Source: Tenericutes bacterium HGW-Tenericutes-2 (GTDB lineage Bacteria; Bacillota_I; Bacilli_A; Acholeplasmatales; Acholeplasmataceae). From it: a stretch of DNA of 64,000 nucleotides. Numbering within the stretch: the stretch's first letter is position 1; each line of letters begins with the position of its first letter. Shown here piece after piece: positions 16,192-24,459 of the stretch. The DNA lies in contig PGXL01000002.1 in assembly GCA_002839095.1 (NCBI GenBank), positions 1 to 64,000 on the forward strand. The letters run 5' to 3'. The position numbers were made by a program, and so were the translations under genes. Below the pieces are notes generated by a model. That model had not been told where the DNA came from. It did no database searches and saw only the letters and a program-made list of their open reading frames with translations.

Positions 16192-16280
16192 AGGATTGCA
16201 AAGGCATTCCTTTTTGAGTAATAAAGGAACAGCCAAACCATGACAAACGTTCATCCTTGGGGTTCCTCAGGGATTTTTTT
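16192..16280 (+). promoter_or_regulatory. tyrosine attenuator: competing RNA hairpins and terminator
   Basis: Four mutually exclusive pairings can be drawn. Hairpin 1:2 is AGGA-U-UGC (16192-16199) with GCA-U-UCCU (to 16211). Hairpin 2:3 is TTCCTTT (16207-16213) with AAAGGAA (16223-16229). The antiterminator is AGGAAC..CCAA..ATGA (16225-16243) with TCAT..TTGG..GTTCCT (16251-16267). The terminator is ATCCTTGGG (16253-16261) with CTCAGGGAT (16266-16274) plus a T run. A ribosome stalled at Tyr codons leaves segment 1 free, so 1:2 and the antiterminator form. A ribosome at the stop codon covers segment 1, so 2:3 and the terminator form. Confidence 0.72.
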
Positions 16281-16306
16281 ATTTAAAAACCAAAGGAGAA
16301 AAGAAT

Positions 16307-17326
16307 ATGATTGTTCAGATGAAAAAAGGTTCAACAAAAAGAGAGTTCGAAAAAATAGTAGAGTTTTTAAAAGCTAAAAAGTTAGACATCATGGATGCAA
16401 GCTCGGATGAAATTCGTGTCTTTGGTATTATAGGTGATACCACATCAATTGATCCTAGTGATTTATACGCATTTGAAGGTGTTAAAGAAGTTACTAGAGT
16501 TTCTACTCCATTTAAAAAGGCGAGTCGTAGCTTTAAAAAGAAGGATACAATTATCAAAATTGGTGATGATATCGAAATCGGTGGTGATCAGTTTGTGATG
16601 ATGGCTGGACCTTGTTCAGTAGAATCAGAGGAACAATTAAGAATTATTGCTAAGGCTGTTAAAAAGGCTGGTGCGACACTCCTTCGTGGTGGAGCATATA
16701 AGCCAAGAACTTCACCATACGCTTTTCAAGGCTTAGAATTAGAAGGCTTGAAGATACTTAGAAAAATTGGGGATGAAGTGGGATTAAAAATCGTTACTGA
16801 AATTCCAAGTGCTGACTTACTTCCTTTATTTGAAGAATATGTGGATGTAATTCAAGTTGGTGCAAGAAATATGCAAAACTTCCATTTAATGAAGGCTTTA
16901 GGTAAATCAACCAAGCCAATTCTATTAAAAAGAGGTTTATCAGCAACCATTGAAGAATGGTTAATGTCAGCCGAATATATTATGGCTGGTGGAAACGAAC
17001 AAGTCATCTTGTGCGAACGAGGCATTCGCACCTATGAAAAATATACAAGAAATACATTAGATATTAGTGCAGTATTAGCGGTAAAGGAGCTTTCACATTT
17101 ACCAGTCATTATCGACCCATCTCACGCAGCTGGTCGCTGGAGCATGATTGAAAAGCTTTCTCTTGCATCTCTTGCTGTAGGAGCACACGGGTTAATCGTT
17201 GAGGTTCATCACGATCCTGAGCATGCATTATCTGATGGAGCACAATCTCTAAAGCTTCCTAAGTTTCATTCAATGATGGATGAGCTTGAAAAAGTAGCGG
17301 TTGTATTAGGAAAGAAACTGAGATGA
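16307..17326 (+). CDS. aroF: 3-deoxy-7-phosphoheptulonate (DAHP) synthase
   Basis: A 339-residue type I-beta DAHP synthase that condenses phosphoenolpyruvate and erythrose 4-phosphate, the first shikimate step. Residues 1-75 form the ferredoxin-like regulatory domain known from Thermotoga and Bacillus-type enzymes, where it binds feedback effectors. The barrel begins near FVMMAGPCSVES and includes LRGGAYKPRTSPYAFQG, ILLKRG, CERGIRTYE and IIDPSHAAGR. AAAGGAG precedes the ATG. It is first in a seven-gene operon behind the Tyr attenuator, so tyrosine may control both synthesis and activity. Confidence 0.95.
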   Translation: MIVQMKKGSTKREFEKIVEFLKAKKLDIMDASSDEIRVFGIIGDTTSIDPSDLYAFEGVKEVTRVSTPFKKASRSFKKKDTIIKIGDDIEIGGDQFVMMAGPCSVESEEQLRIIAKAVKKAGATLLRGGAYKPRTSPYAFQGLELEGLKILRKIGDEVGLKIVTEIPSADLLPLFEEYVDVIQVGARNMQNFHLMKALGKSTKPILLKRGLSATIEEWLMSAEYIMAGGNEQVILCERGIRTYEKYTRNTLDISAVLAVKELSHLPVIIDPSHAAGRWSMIEKLSLASLAVGAHGLIVEVHHDPEHALSDGAQSLKLPKFHSMMDELEKVAVVLGKKLR

Positions 17327-18153
17327 AGATATTCGTTGTAGGACTTGGACTCATTGGTGCGTCCTATGCCGAGGGACTTCATCAAGCAGGACATCATGTC
17401 TATGGATATGATTTAATAGAAAAGAATATCGAAAAAGGGATCCATTTAGGATTTATAGAAAAAGATAATAGTTTATCAAAAATAAGTGTTGCAGATCTTA
17501 TCATTTTAGCTTTATATCCAAAGGATAATGTTGAATTCATTCAAAAAAATAAAAATTTATTGACTGCAGGTCAAATACTTACCGATGTCAGTGGTACGAA
17601 ATCATGGATGATGGATGAAATTGAAAAGATATTGCCAAATGGTATATCTTACACTTCGCATCACCCAATGGCAGGTCGCGAGTCCTCTGGATTTGAGTCA
17701 AGAAACTTTCATATATTTAAAAATGCGAATTTCATTATCGTCAAGGGTAAAAAAAGTGATAAGAATGATATTGGAGTACTTGAACTTGTCGCAAACAATC
17801 TGAAATTTGGTAAAATAACAGTAACAGATGCGAAAACACATGATGAGCTCATTGCATTTACATCACAGCTTACACATATACTTGCTGTGACTTTAATTCA
17901 AAGCGATCATTTAAAGGAAACTAAAGAAGCTACTGGAGACTCATTTAGAGACTTAACTCGAATAGCTAAAATTAATGAAGTGATGTGGACAGAACTTTTT
18001 TTAGAAAATAAAGACGCTTTAGTTACTAAGATTAATGAATTTATGACAGAACTTGTATACATTAAAGAGCTTATCCTTGATGATGATAAAAAGCGGTTAA
18101 TGAATTATTTAAAGGAAGCCAAAGAAAAGAGGAAATCCTTTGACATTTCTTAA
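17323..18153 (+). CDS. tyrA: prephenate dehydrogenase
   Basis: A 276-residue NAD(P)-dependent prephenate dehydrogenase converting prephenate to 4-hydroxyphenylpyruvate, the committed step to tyrosine. The Rossmann motif GLGLIGASYAEGL is at residues 6-18, and TSHHPMAGRESSG carries the catalytic His region. The length fits enzymes without an extra ACT domain. It overlaps the DAHP synthase stop by ATGA. No prephenate dehydratase for phenylalanine is in the operon, which makes tyrosine the evident end product here. Confidence 0.93.
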   Translation: MKIFVVGLGLIGASYAEGLHQAGHHVYGYDLIEKNIEKGIHLGFIEKDNSLSKISVADLIILALYPKDNVEFIQKNKNLLTAGQILTDVSGTKSWMMDEIEKILPNGISYTSHHPMAGRESSGFESRNFHIFKNANFIIVKGKKSDKNDIGVLELVANNLKFGKITVTDAKTHDELIAFTSQLTHILAVTLIQSDHLKETKEATGDSFRDLTRIAKINEVMWTELFLENKDALVTKINEFMTELVYIKELILDDDKKRLMNYLKEAKEKRKSFDIS

Positions 18154-19153
18154 GATGCCGAATTACGACATTTTCATCGAAGAAGATGGTTTATCCCATC
18201 TTGCAAAGCACATCAAAGAGGTTTATCCATATGATGATCTTTTTGTTATAACCGATCAAAATGTTTTTGATCTCTATAATGAAAAGTTGATTCAAGCATT
18301 AATTGGTTATAAATTGTCATTTGTCATATTACCTCCAGGTGAAAAATCAAAATCACTCGAGGTCTATCATCAAGCCATTCAAACCTTGATTGAAAAGGGC
18401 ATTAAGAGAAATCATTTAATTCTTGCTTTTGGTGGTGGTGTTATTGGTGATTTAGCAGGATTTATCGCTTCAACTCTATATCGCGGGATTTCATATATCC
18501 AAATACCTACCACACTACTTGCTCAAGTTGATAGTAGTATTGGTGGTAAGGTTGGTATTGATTTAAAGGAAGGTAAAAACTTGATTGGATCCTTTTATGA
18601 CCCAAAATTTGTTTTTATAGACCCTAGTTTTCTTAAAACGTTATCCAAAAGAGAATATAATAATGGACTAGCTGAAATGATTAAGGCTGGTTTGATTGGT
18701 GATAAAAAACTATATGCTTATCTACTTGAGCATGATACAGTAACAGAGACTGAAATCACAGAAGCAATTCAAGTGAAACGAAATGTCGTTCTAATAGATC
18801 CTTATGATAAAAAGGAAAGAATGTATTTAAACTTTGGTCATACCTTTGGACATGCAATTGAAAAGAAACATAAGTATGAAACCTACCTACATGGTGAAGC
18901 TATAAGCTACGGTATGTTAATCGCTCTTCAAATTGGTATCCAAATTGGAGAAACAAAAGAAGAACTCTATCAGGAGGTTAAAAAGCTACTTTTAGATAGA
19001 GGACTTGTTAAAGAACCACTACTTGAAATGGACGAGTATCGTGATGAAATCATTCACGATAAAAAGAATTTAGCAGATGGACTTCATTTCATTATTGTTA
19101 CTAAGCCTGGTGATGTAAAAACACATAAATTAAAGGAACTTGACATTCTATGA
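18140..19153 (+). CDS. aroB: 3-dehydroquinate synthase
   Basis: A 337-residue enzyme closing DAHP to 3-dehydroquinate with NAD+ and a divalent metal. PPGEKSKSLE, AFGGGVIGDLAGF, PTTLLAQVDSSIGGKVG and the metal-ligand region NFGHTFGHAIE are all present. I take the TTG at 18140 as start because AGAGGA lies six bases upstream; the ATG at 18155 is the alternative. The start lies inside the end of tyrA, giving a 14-base overlap. Confidence 0.93.
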   Translation: MTFLKMPNYDIFIEEDGLSHLAKHIKEVYPYDDLFVITDQNVFDLYNEKLIQALIGYKLSFVILPPGEKSKSLEVYHQAIQTLIEKGIKRNHLILAFGGGVIGDLAGFIASTLYRGISYIQIPTTLLAQVDSSIGGKVGIDLKEGKNLIGSFYDPKFVFIDPSFLKTLSKREYNNGLAEMIKAGLIGDKKLYAYLLEHDTVTETEITEAIQVKRNVVLIDPYDKKERMYLNFGHTFGHAIEKKHKYETYLHGEAISYGMLIALQIGIQIGETKEELYQEVKKLLLDRGLVKEPLLEMDEYRDEIIHDKKNLADGLHFIIVTKPGDVKTHKLKELDIL

Positions 19154-20412
19154 AGATTACCATCCAACCAACAAAACTTAAGGGAACACTTCAGGTGGTA
19201 TCATCTAAATCTCTATCACATAGGTATGTAATTGCTGCAGGTCTTGCTAAAGGGACAAGCACTATAAAAAATGCTTTAGATAGTGATGATTTGACTGCTA
19301 CAAAAAATGCTTTATCTGCACTTGGTGTAACATTCAATAACAATCAAGTCACAGGTGGAGAATTAAAAGTTATCCATAATGAAATAGATTGTAATGAATC
19401 AGGGTCTACCCTAAGATTTATGATTCCAATTTCTATGCTGCTTAGAGAAGAAATTAAATTTATAGGGCATGGCCGTCTACCCTTACGTCCCTTAGATGTC
19501 TATTTTGATATATTCAATCAAAAGCATTTATACTATAAAAAAGATAGTGAAGAATCCAATCTCCCACTCACAGTCAAGGGACCAATAAAACCAGGTTTCT
19601 ATCAAATGAGAGGTGACGTCAGCTCACAGTTTCTTACTGGTATGCTATTTGCATTACCACTATTAAAAAAAGATTCAGTCATCGAAATGACAACTCCAAT
19701 TGAATCAAAGGGCTATGTCGATTTAACACTCGATGTATTAAAAATGTTTGGTATACATATTTTATCAGTGGATCAATATTTTTACATCAAAGGTGGTCAA
19801 TCCTATCTACCTAAGGAAGTCACTGTTGAAGGCGATTTCTCTCAGGCAGCATTTTGGATGGTAGCTGGTTTAATTGGTGATGAAATTAATCTAAAAAGCT
19901 TAAACCCAATTAGCAAGCAAGGTGATGCAAAAATAGTAGATATTATAAAGGAAATGGGCGGAGATATTGAGTACATTGATCAAGATCGAATGTATAAAAT
20001 AGAGCCTAGTCAAACTGATGGTATCACTATAGATTTATCTCAGATTCCAGACCTTGGCCCAATACTCATGGTGCTTGCAGGACTGAGTGAAAAGAAGACT
20101 AAATTTATTGGATGTAACAGATTAAGAATGAAGGAATCTGATCGCCTAGATGCGATGTATCAAGTTTTAACAAAGTTTGGTGTTCCTATGGAAATAAGCG
20201 GTGATGAAGCCATTATCCAAGGTGTAAAATCTTTCAAAGGTGATTTAGAGCTAGATACATTTAGTGATCACCGGATTGCGATGGCAATCGCAATCGCTGC
20301 AATTCGTGCAGATGGTCCAATCACAATCAATCACGCAGAAGTCGTAAGTAAATCCTACCCGAATTTTTTTGAAATCTATAAGGAACTAGGAGGGCAAATC
20401 AATGAATCTTGA
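19150..20412 (+). CDS. aroA: 3-phosphoshikimate 1-carboxyvinyltransferase (EPSP synthase)
   Basis: A 420-residue EPSP synthase joining shikimate 3-phosphate and phosphoenolpyruvate. Visible motifs are SSKSLSHRY near the N-terminus, NESGSTLRFM, GDVSSQFLTG, and RLRMKESDRL with DHRIAMA near the C-terminus. Length is normal. It overlaps aroB by four bases. The shikimate kinase supplying its substrate is not in this operon. Confidence 0.95.
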   Translation: MKITIQPTKLKGTLQVVSSKSLSHRYVIAAGLAKGTSTIKNALDSDDLTATKNALSALGVTFNNNQVTGGELKVIHNEIDCNESGSTLRFMIPISMLLREEIKFIGHGRLPLRPLDVYFDIFNQKHLYYKKDSEESNLPLTVKGPIKPGFYQMRGDVSSQFLTGMLFALPLLKKDSVIEMTTPIESKGYVDLTLDVLKMFGIHILSVDQYFYIKGGQSYLPKEVTVEGDFSQAAFWMVAGLIGDEINLKSLNPISKQGDAKIVDIIKEMGGDIEYIDQDRMYKIEPSQTDGITIDLSQIPDLGPILMVLAGLSEKKTKFIGCNRLRMKESDRLDAMYQVLTKFGVPMEISGDEAIIQGVKSFKGDLELDTFSDHRIAMAIAIAAIRADGPITINHAEVVSKSYPNFFEIYKELGGQINES

Positions 20413-20656
20413 TGAACTAAGAAAAGCTATTGACGCAGTCGATACTGAAATGATGGAACTGTTTAAAAAGCGCATGGAACTCTCCTATATGGTAGGAGAA
20501 TATAAAAAGGAAAATCATCTACCGGTACTCGATTCCACAAGAGAAAAAGAGATATTGAAAAGTAGAAAAAATCAACTCGATGATCAATCATTATGGCCAT
20601 ACTATGAAGCATTTATAAAGGAAATTATGAAGCTATCGAAGGAGTACCAAAAATGA
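20402..20656 (+). CDS. chorismate mutase, AroQ type
   Basis: An 84-residue all-helical chorismate mutase domain converting chorismate to prephenate. The pattern LDELRKAIDAVDTEMMELFKKR, then VGEYKK and STREKEIL fits the AroQ-class monofunctional domain. It is free-standing rather than fused to DAHP synthase or prephenate dehydratase. GGAGGG precedes the ATG inside the end of aroA. It feeds TyrA encoded in the same operon. Confidence 0.9.
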   Translation: MNLDELRKAIDAVDTEMMELFKKRMELSYMVGEYKKENHLPVLDSTREKEILKSRKNQLDDQSLWPYYEAFIKEIMKLSKEYQK

Positions 20657-21441
20657 GCGAACGATATGGATTAATAGGAAAGAATATTAAATATTCAAAG
20701 TCTAGTCAAATTCATAATTTCATGGCGAAAAGGTTAGGCATCGATTTTAAGTATGACCTTTTTGACATTGATGAATCTGATATTTCCCATCTTTTTAAGC
20801 ATTTAAGAAATGGTGTTTTTAAGGGCTTTAACGTGACTGTCCCCTATAAACAAACTGTGATGAAATATGTAGATATTTTAACACCTAAGGCATCACGTAT
20901 ACGCGCTGTTAATACCATCTATTTGAAGAATGGAAAAATCGTTGGTGATAATACTGACTATGATGGATTTTTAGGATTGATCAGTCGGAATAGAATCAAT
21001 GTAAAGGATAAAAATGTCTATTTGCTTGGTGCAGGTGGTGCAGCAAAAGCTGCGTATATCGTCTTATCAGATTTAGGTGCGAAGGTCACTGTAGTTTCTA
21101 GACAAACCAATGATTTAGATCCATTATTTCAGCATGTAATTTCCTATCAAAAAATAGATCCATTTAAGGTAGATATATACGTTCAAGCAACTCCAATCGG
21201 AACATTTCCAAATGTGGAGGATTCCGTATTAAGTAAGGTTTATGTTGAAAATCAACTCGTTATCGATATGGTTTATAATCCTCCAATTACAAAGATTATG
21301 AAGGATGCTAAGCAAGGTATTAGTGGACTTTATATGCTAATCATTCAAGCAATTAAGAGTGAAGAAATTTGGTTTGATAGAAAAATTGACATTACAGATC
21401 GTCTTGTCGAAGAGTTAAAGGAAGTCATCTATCATGAATAG
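20653..21441 (+). CDS. aroE: shikimate dehydrogenase
   Basis: A 262-residue NADPH-dependent enzyme reducing 3-dehydroshikimate to shikimate. KYSKSSQIHNF, GFNVTVPYK (with the catalytic Lys), RAVNTIY, GDNTDYDGF and the nucleotide motif LGAGGAAKA are present. It overlaps the chorismate mutase gene by ATGA. Its substrate comes from 3-dehydroquinate dehydratase, which is absent from the window. Confidence 0.94.
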   Translation: MSERYGLIGKNIKYSKSSQIHNFMAKRLGIDFKYDLFDIDESDISHLFKHLRNGVFKGFNVTVPYKQTVMKYVDILTPKASRIRAVNTIYLKNGKIVGDNTDYDGFLGLISRNRINVKDKNVYLLGAGGAAKAAYIVLSDLGAKVTVVSRQTNDLDPLFQHVISYQKIDPFKVDIYVQATPIGTFPNVEDSVLSKVYVENQLVIDMVYNPPITKIMKDAKQGISGLYMLIIQAIKSEEIWFDRKIDITDRLVEELKEVIYHE

Positions 21442-22420
21442 CTATGGTACTCTTTTCAAAGTAACTTTATATGGCGAATCACACCAAGAAGCAATCGGTG
21501 TTGTTATTGATGGAATTCCTGCAGGTATTGAAATTAACGAATCAAAGATCACTGAAGATTTAATCAAAAGACAAGCAGGAGCAATTGGAACGACAACAAG
21601 AATAGAGCCTGATTTATTCAAGATTACATCCGGTGTATTTAAAGGATATTCGACAGGATCCCCCATTCATTTAATGATTGAAAACGTAAATACTAGATCA
21701 AAGGATTACGAGCATTTAATCAATCAACCTAGACCAGGGCATGCAGATTTCGTTTCCAATGTTAAATATAAAGGCTTTCAAGACTATCGTGGTGGAGGAA
21801 GATTTTCTGGTAGATTAACTGCAGCATTGGTTGCTGCTGGTGCGATTGCTAAGATGGTGATACCATTTGAATTATCTAATCAACTCATTCAAGTTGGAAC
21901 ACTAAAGGATATGTCAAAGATTGATGCATATTTAGAGGGTATAGCTAAGGATGGAGATTCTGTTGGAGGTTTAATCGAAGTTAAAGCGACTAACATGATT
22001 GTAGGACTTGGAGAACCATTCTTTAATAAGCTAGATGCTGAAATTGCGAAAATGATGTTTTCTATACCCGCTGTAAAGGGTGTTGAAATTGGTACAGGGT
22101 TTAAAGGCTTAGAAATGAAGGGTAGTTCTTTCAATGATGAGTTCATTGATGAAACTGGAAAAACGAAGACAAACCATTCAGGTGGAGTATCGGGTGGTAT
22201 TTCTAATGGAAATGATTTAATTGTTAAAGTCATGATTAAACCAACATCATCGATTCAAAGACCACAAGAAACCTATAGCTTTGAAACCAATCAAAAGGAA
22301 ATTCTTCAAATTGGTGGTAGACATGATGTCTGTATCGCTAGAAGAGCTGGTATTGTTTTAGAAAATGCATTGGCTATTGTACTTGCTGATTTATATTTGA
22401 TTAGTAAAGCCTATCACTAA
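21434..22420 (+). CDS. aroC: chorismate synthase
   Basis: A 328-residue flavin-dependent chorismate synthase, somewhat shorter than the usual 350-390 residues. TLYGESHQEAIGVVIDG, RPGHAD, YRGGGRFSGR and GGISNG match the conserved FMN and substrate segments, and a near C-terminal GGRHDVCIA..R is present. It is the last gene of the operon and overlaps aroE by eight bases. No clear terminator follows, so read-through into the DUF998 gene is possible. Confidence 0.93.
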   Translation: MNSYGTLFKVTLYGESHQEAIGVVIDGIPAGIEINESKITEDLIKRQAGAIGTTTRIEPDLFKITSGVFKGYSTGSPIHLMIENVNTRSKDYEHLINQPRPGHADFVSNVKYKGFQDYRGGGRFSGRLTAALVAAGAIAKMVIPFELSNQLIQVGTLKDMSKIDAYLEGIAKDGDSVGGLIEVKATNMIVGLGEPFFNKLDAEIAKMMFSIPAVKGVEIGTGFKGLEMKGSSFNDEFIDETGKTKTNHSGGVSGGISNGNDLIVKVMIKPTSSIQRPQETYSFETNQKEILQIGGRHDVCIARRAGIVLENALAIVLADLYLISKAYH

Positions 22421-22469
22421 AAAAATATTTAATGCATAGAGATTGATTCTTAAGACGAGGGGAAGCCAA

Positions 22470-23051
22470 ATGAAATTCTCGCAAAAAACACTTTTTATTT
22501 TAGTTTTTATTGTTTTCGTTCTTGTTTCAAGCTTTCTACCAATGTTTAGCTTTCCAGGGTATTCGATTCTATCAAATACTACCAGTCATTTAGGAGCACA
22601 AGGATCACCAAATGCTTGGATTATGAATTTAACCTTTATTTTATTAGGAATTACCTCGTTATGGATTGCAATTCAAAGTAAGATTCGTCTATATCAAGTG
22701 GTTGGTTCTATGTTTGGTCTGAGTTTATTACTAACTGGAGTTTTCAAGCATGGTGCTTTAATTGATGGATATACAACTGTTCTTTTAGAAGATCAAATGC
22801 ATTCTGTGTTTGCAACCACGACTGGAATCAGCTTTGTTATCCTTGCATTTTCACATGGGTTTATGAGTAAGGGTAAACAAAGATGGATAGGTATAATATT
22901 AGCGATTGCTGCATCATTAATTTCCCTTGGGATGGCAATGATGCCACCCTATATGGGTATTCTTCAGCGTTTAATGTTTATCCTTTCCTTTAGTTGGTTA
23001 TTCTTCTACATGAAACCACCTAAGGATAAACAATATATATCAATCCAATAA
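22470..23051 (+). CDS. DUF998-family membrane protein
   Basis: A 193-residue protein with six hydrophobic helices. The SNTTSHLGAQGSPNAWIMN segment and overall layout resemble the DUF998 family of uncharacterised membrane proteins. The ATG at 22470 follows GAGGGGA, so I prefer it over the TTG 27 bases upstream. It lies 49 bases after aroC and ends at a bidirectional terminator. Function is unknown. Confidence 0.75.
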   Translation: MKFSQKTLFILVFIVFVLVSSFLPMFSFPGYSILSNTTSHLGAQGSPNAWIMNLTFILLGITSLWIAIQSKIRLYQVVGSMFGLSLLLTGVFKHGALIDGYTTVLLEDQMHSVFATTTGISFVILAFSHGFMSKGKQRWIGIILAIAASLISLGMAMMPPYMGILQRLMFILSFSWLFFYMKPPKDKQYISIQ

Positions 23052-23065
23052 ATTTAGATAAGAAT

Positions 23066-23103
23066 AAAGACCTAAGCTCTTAAATGGAGTATAGGTCTTT
23101 TGT
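23066..23103. terminator. bidirectional terminator
   Basis: AAAGACCTA (23066-23074) pairs with TAGGTCTTT (23092-23100) and T residues follow on both strands. It separates the DUF998 gene from the convergent XRE gene ending at 23114. Confidence 0.8.
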
Positions 23104-23113
23104 TTAGATATGA

Positions 23114-23332
23114 CTATAATTCTTTGTACTCAAATACTTCATCTACTGTAAGCTCGAATACTCTAGCAATCTTATACGCAAGATCCAATGAGGGAGTATA
23201 CTTCCCAAGCTCTATTGCGTTGATAGTTTGTCTAGAAACACCTGTCAACTCAGCAAGCGTCTGTTGAGACATATCGTTAGCAAAAAAGCGTAATGTCTTA
23301 ATTTTGTTAACAATTTCATATTTTTTAAGCAT
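23114..23332 (-). CDS. XRE-family helix-turn-helix regulator
   Basis: A 72-residue DNA-binding protein made of one HTH_3 domain: MSQQTLAELTGVSRQTINAIE is the helix-turn-helix and PSLDLAYKIARVF the following helices. This short form commonly pairs with a membrane protein gene, as here. It overlaps the upstream membrane protein gene by eight bases and probably regulates that promoter. Confidence 0.88.
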   Translation of the reverse strand: MLKKYEIVNKIKTLRFFANDMSQQTLAELTGVSRQTINAIELGKYTPSLDLAYKIARVFELTVDEVFEYKEL

Positions 23333-23843
23333 GACGAATTCCTTTACGATAATAATAGAGTTGAGTTAATCCCTCTAATGCTGATCCTAGGCTAAATGAT
23401 AAAAACAAAATATTAATCATAATGATAGGGGAATAATTGAGAACTATTGAAAATAGTGCTATAACAAACCCAATACCAGCAAATGAGAATCCAATGCGCA
23501 TAGATTTTAATTCGATTAATTTTGCCATCTCATCTTCAACTGTGTCAGTTTTAACGATTTGAGCAATTTTTTGTTCGATTTCTTTATCCGTGATATCTTT
23601 ATTTTCTAATCTCATCTTGATTGCTAAGCTAATTGAATAGAAGATGTTGAATAAAATCATCGCGATAATGATTCCAACAATACCAATTCCAATAAAGGTA
23701 AGTATTGTCACTGCCCAAAATTTAAGTGTCAACGATTCTGGTAAACCTTGATTATACTTAAAGATCGCGTAGAATAAATAAGAAAATGTAATGATTAATC
23801 CTGTAATTGATGTAACTATTGTCTTTTTTTCATGAAATGTCAT
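23325..23843 (-). CDS. membrane protein paired with the XRE regulator
   Basis: A 172-residue protein with four hydrophobic helices in two pairs, separated by an acidic/basic cytosolic stretch (KMRLENKDITDKEIEQK). AAAGGAG precedes the ATG at 23843, while the longer frame to 23900 runs through TATAAT-like promoter sequence. The arrangement resembles DUF2178-like membrane protein/XRE pairs, but the family call is tentative and the role is unknown. Confidence 0.65.
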   Translation of the reverse strand: MTFHEKKTIVTSITGLIITFSYLFYAIFKYNQGLPESLTLKFWAVTILTFIGIGIVGIIIAMILFNIFYSISLAIKMRLENKDITDKEIEQKIAQIVKTDTVEDEMAKLIELKSMRIGFSFAGIGFVIALFSIVLNYSPIIMINILFLSFSLGSALEGLTQLYYYRKGIRHA

Positions 23844-24052
23844 TTGCGTTTCTCCTTTGTTAACTATTATATACACATTGTAAATCAAAAGATACAACAT
23901 GTCAAGTATATTTTACACTAATTTACATTTTAATTATCCATAATGAAGCTTTACAAAGTAACTTTTTTTTCAGTTTTCTGATAATTAATCAAAAATATTC
24001 AAAATCATCAAATAAATGAGTTATTATGATAGATTTATAGAAAAAATCGTGA

Positions 24053-24088
24053 TATTATATATATGAACATATGAGCATGTGTTCATAT
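24053..24088 (+). promoter_or_regulatory. ArsR/CadC-type operator and promoter
   Basis: ATATGAACA (24061-24069) and TGTTCATAT (24080-24088) form a perfect nine-base inverted repeat around ten bases, just downstream of a TATTAT -10 box (24053-24058). Size and position match operators of metal-sensing ArsR repressors. It lies between promoter and the regulator's ribosome site. Confidence 0.75.
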
Positions 24089-24102
24089 GTAAGGAGTTAC
24101 CC

Positions 24103-24459
24103 ATGAATAATTATCAGTGTGAATCCATCATCATACATGAGGATGCGATTATTGAAGTTCAAAAGCATATATTAAATAATGTTGACTTAAATAAAGTGAG
24201 TCTTCTTTTTAAGGCTTTATCAGATCCAACCCGTATAAAAATCCTTTTTGCTCTTGAAAAGCATGAGTTATGCGTGTGTGACATTGCAGTAATCTTGAAA
24301 ATGACTCAAAGTGCTATATCTCATCAGCTGAAGACACTTAGACAAGCTGATTTAGTTAGATCTAGAAAAGAAGGTAAGACTGTATTTTATACAATAGCCG
24401 ATGAGCATATCCATCACATCTTTAGTCAAGCCCTTGTTCATGTGAAGGAGGGAAAATAA
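24103..24459 (+). CDS. ArsR/SmtB-family metal-sensing repressor
   Basis: A 118-residue winged-helix repressor. LFKALSDPTRIKILFAL, ELCVCDIA and MTQSAISHQLKTLR are the classic segments. The CVC near helix 3 is the metal site of CadC/ArsR-like sensors, and the C-terminal HIHHIFSQALVH could give a second His-rich site as in SmtB/CzrA. AAGGAG precedes the ATG at 24103. It should repress itself and the P-type ATPase until metal binds. Cd, Zn and Pb are plausible; the exact metal is not readable. Confidence 0.92.
   Translation: MNNYQCESIIIHEDAIIEVQKHILNNVDLNKVSLLFKALSDPTRIKILFALEKHELCVCDIAVILKMTQSAISHQLKTLRQADLVRSRKEGKTVFYTIADEHIHHIFSQALVHVKEGK

Noticed and set aside
16187-16300. T-box or known riboswitch upstream of DAHP synthase
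   Set aside because: No AGGGTGGNACCGCG-like T-box sequence and no recognised aptamer is present. The Tyr-codon leader with alternative hairpins is the simpler explanation.
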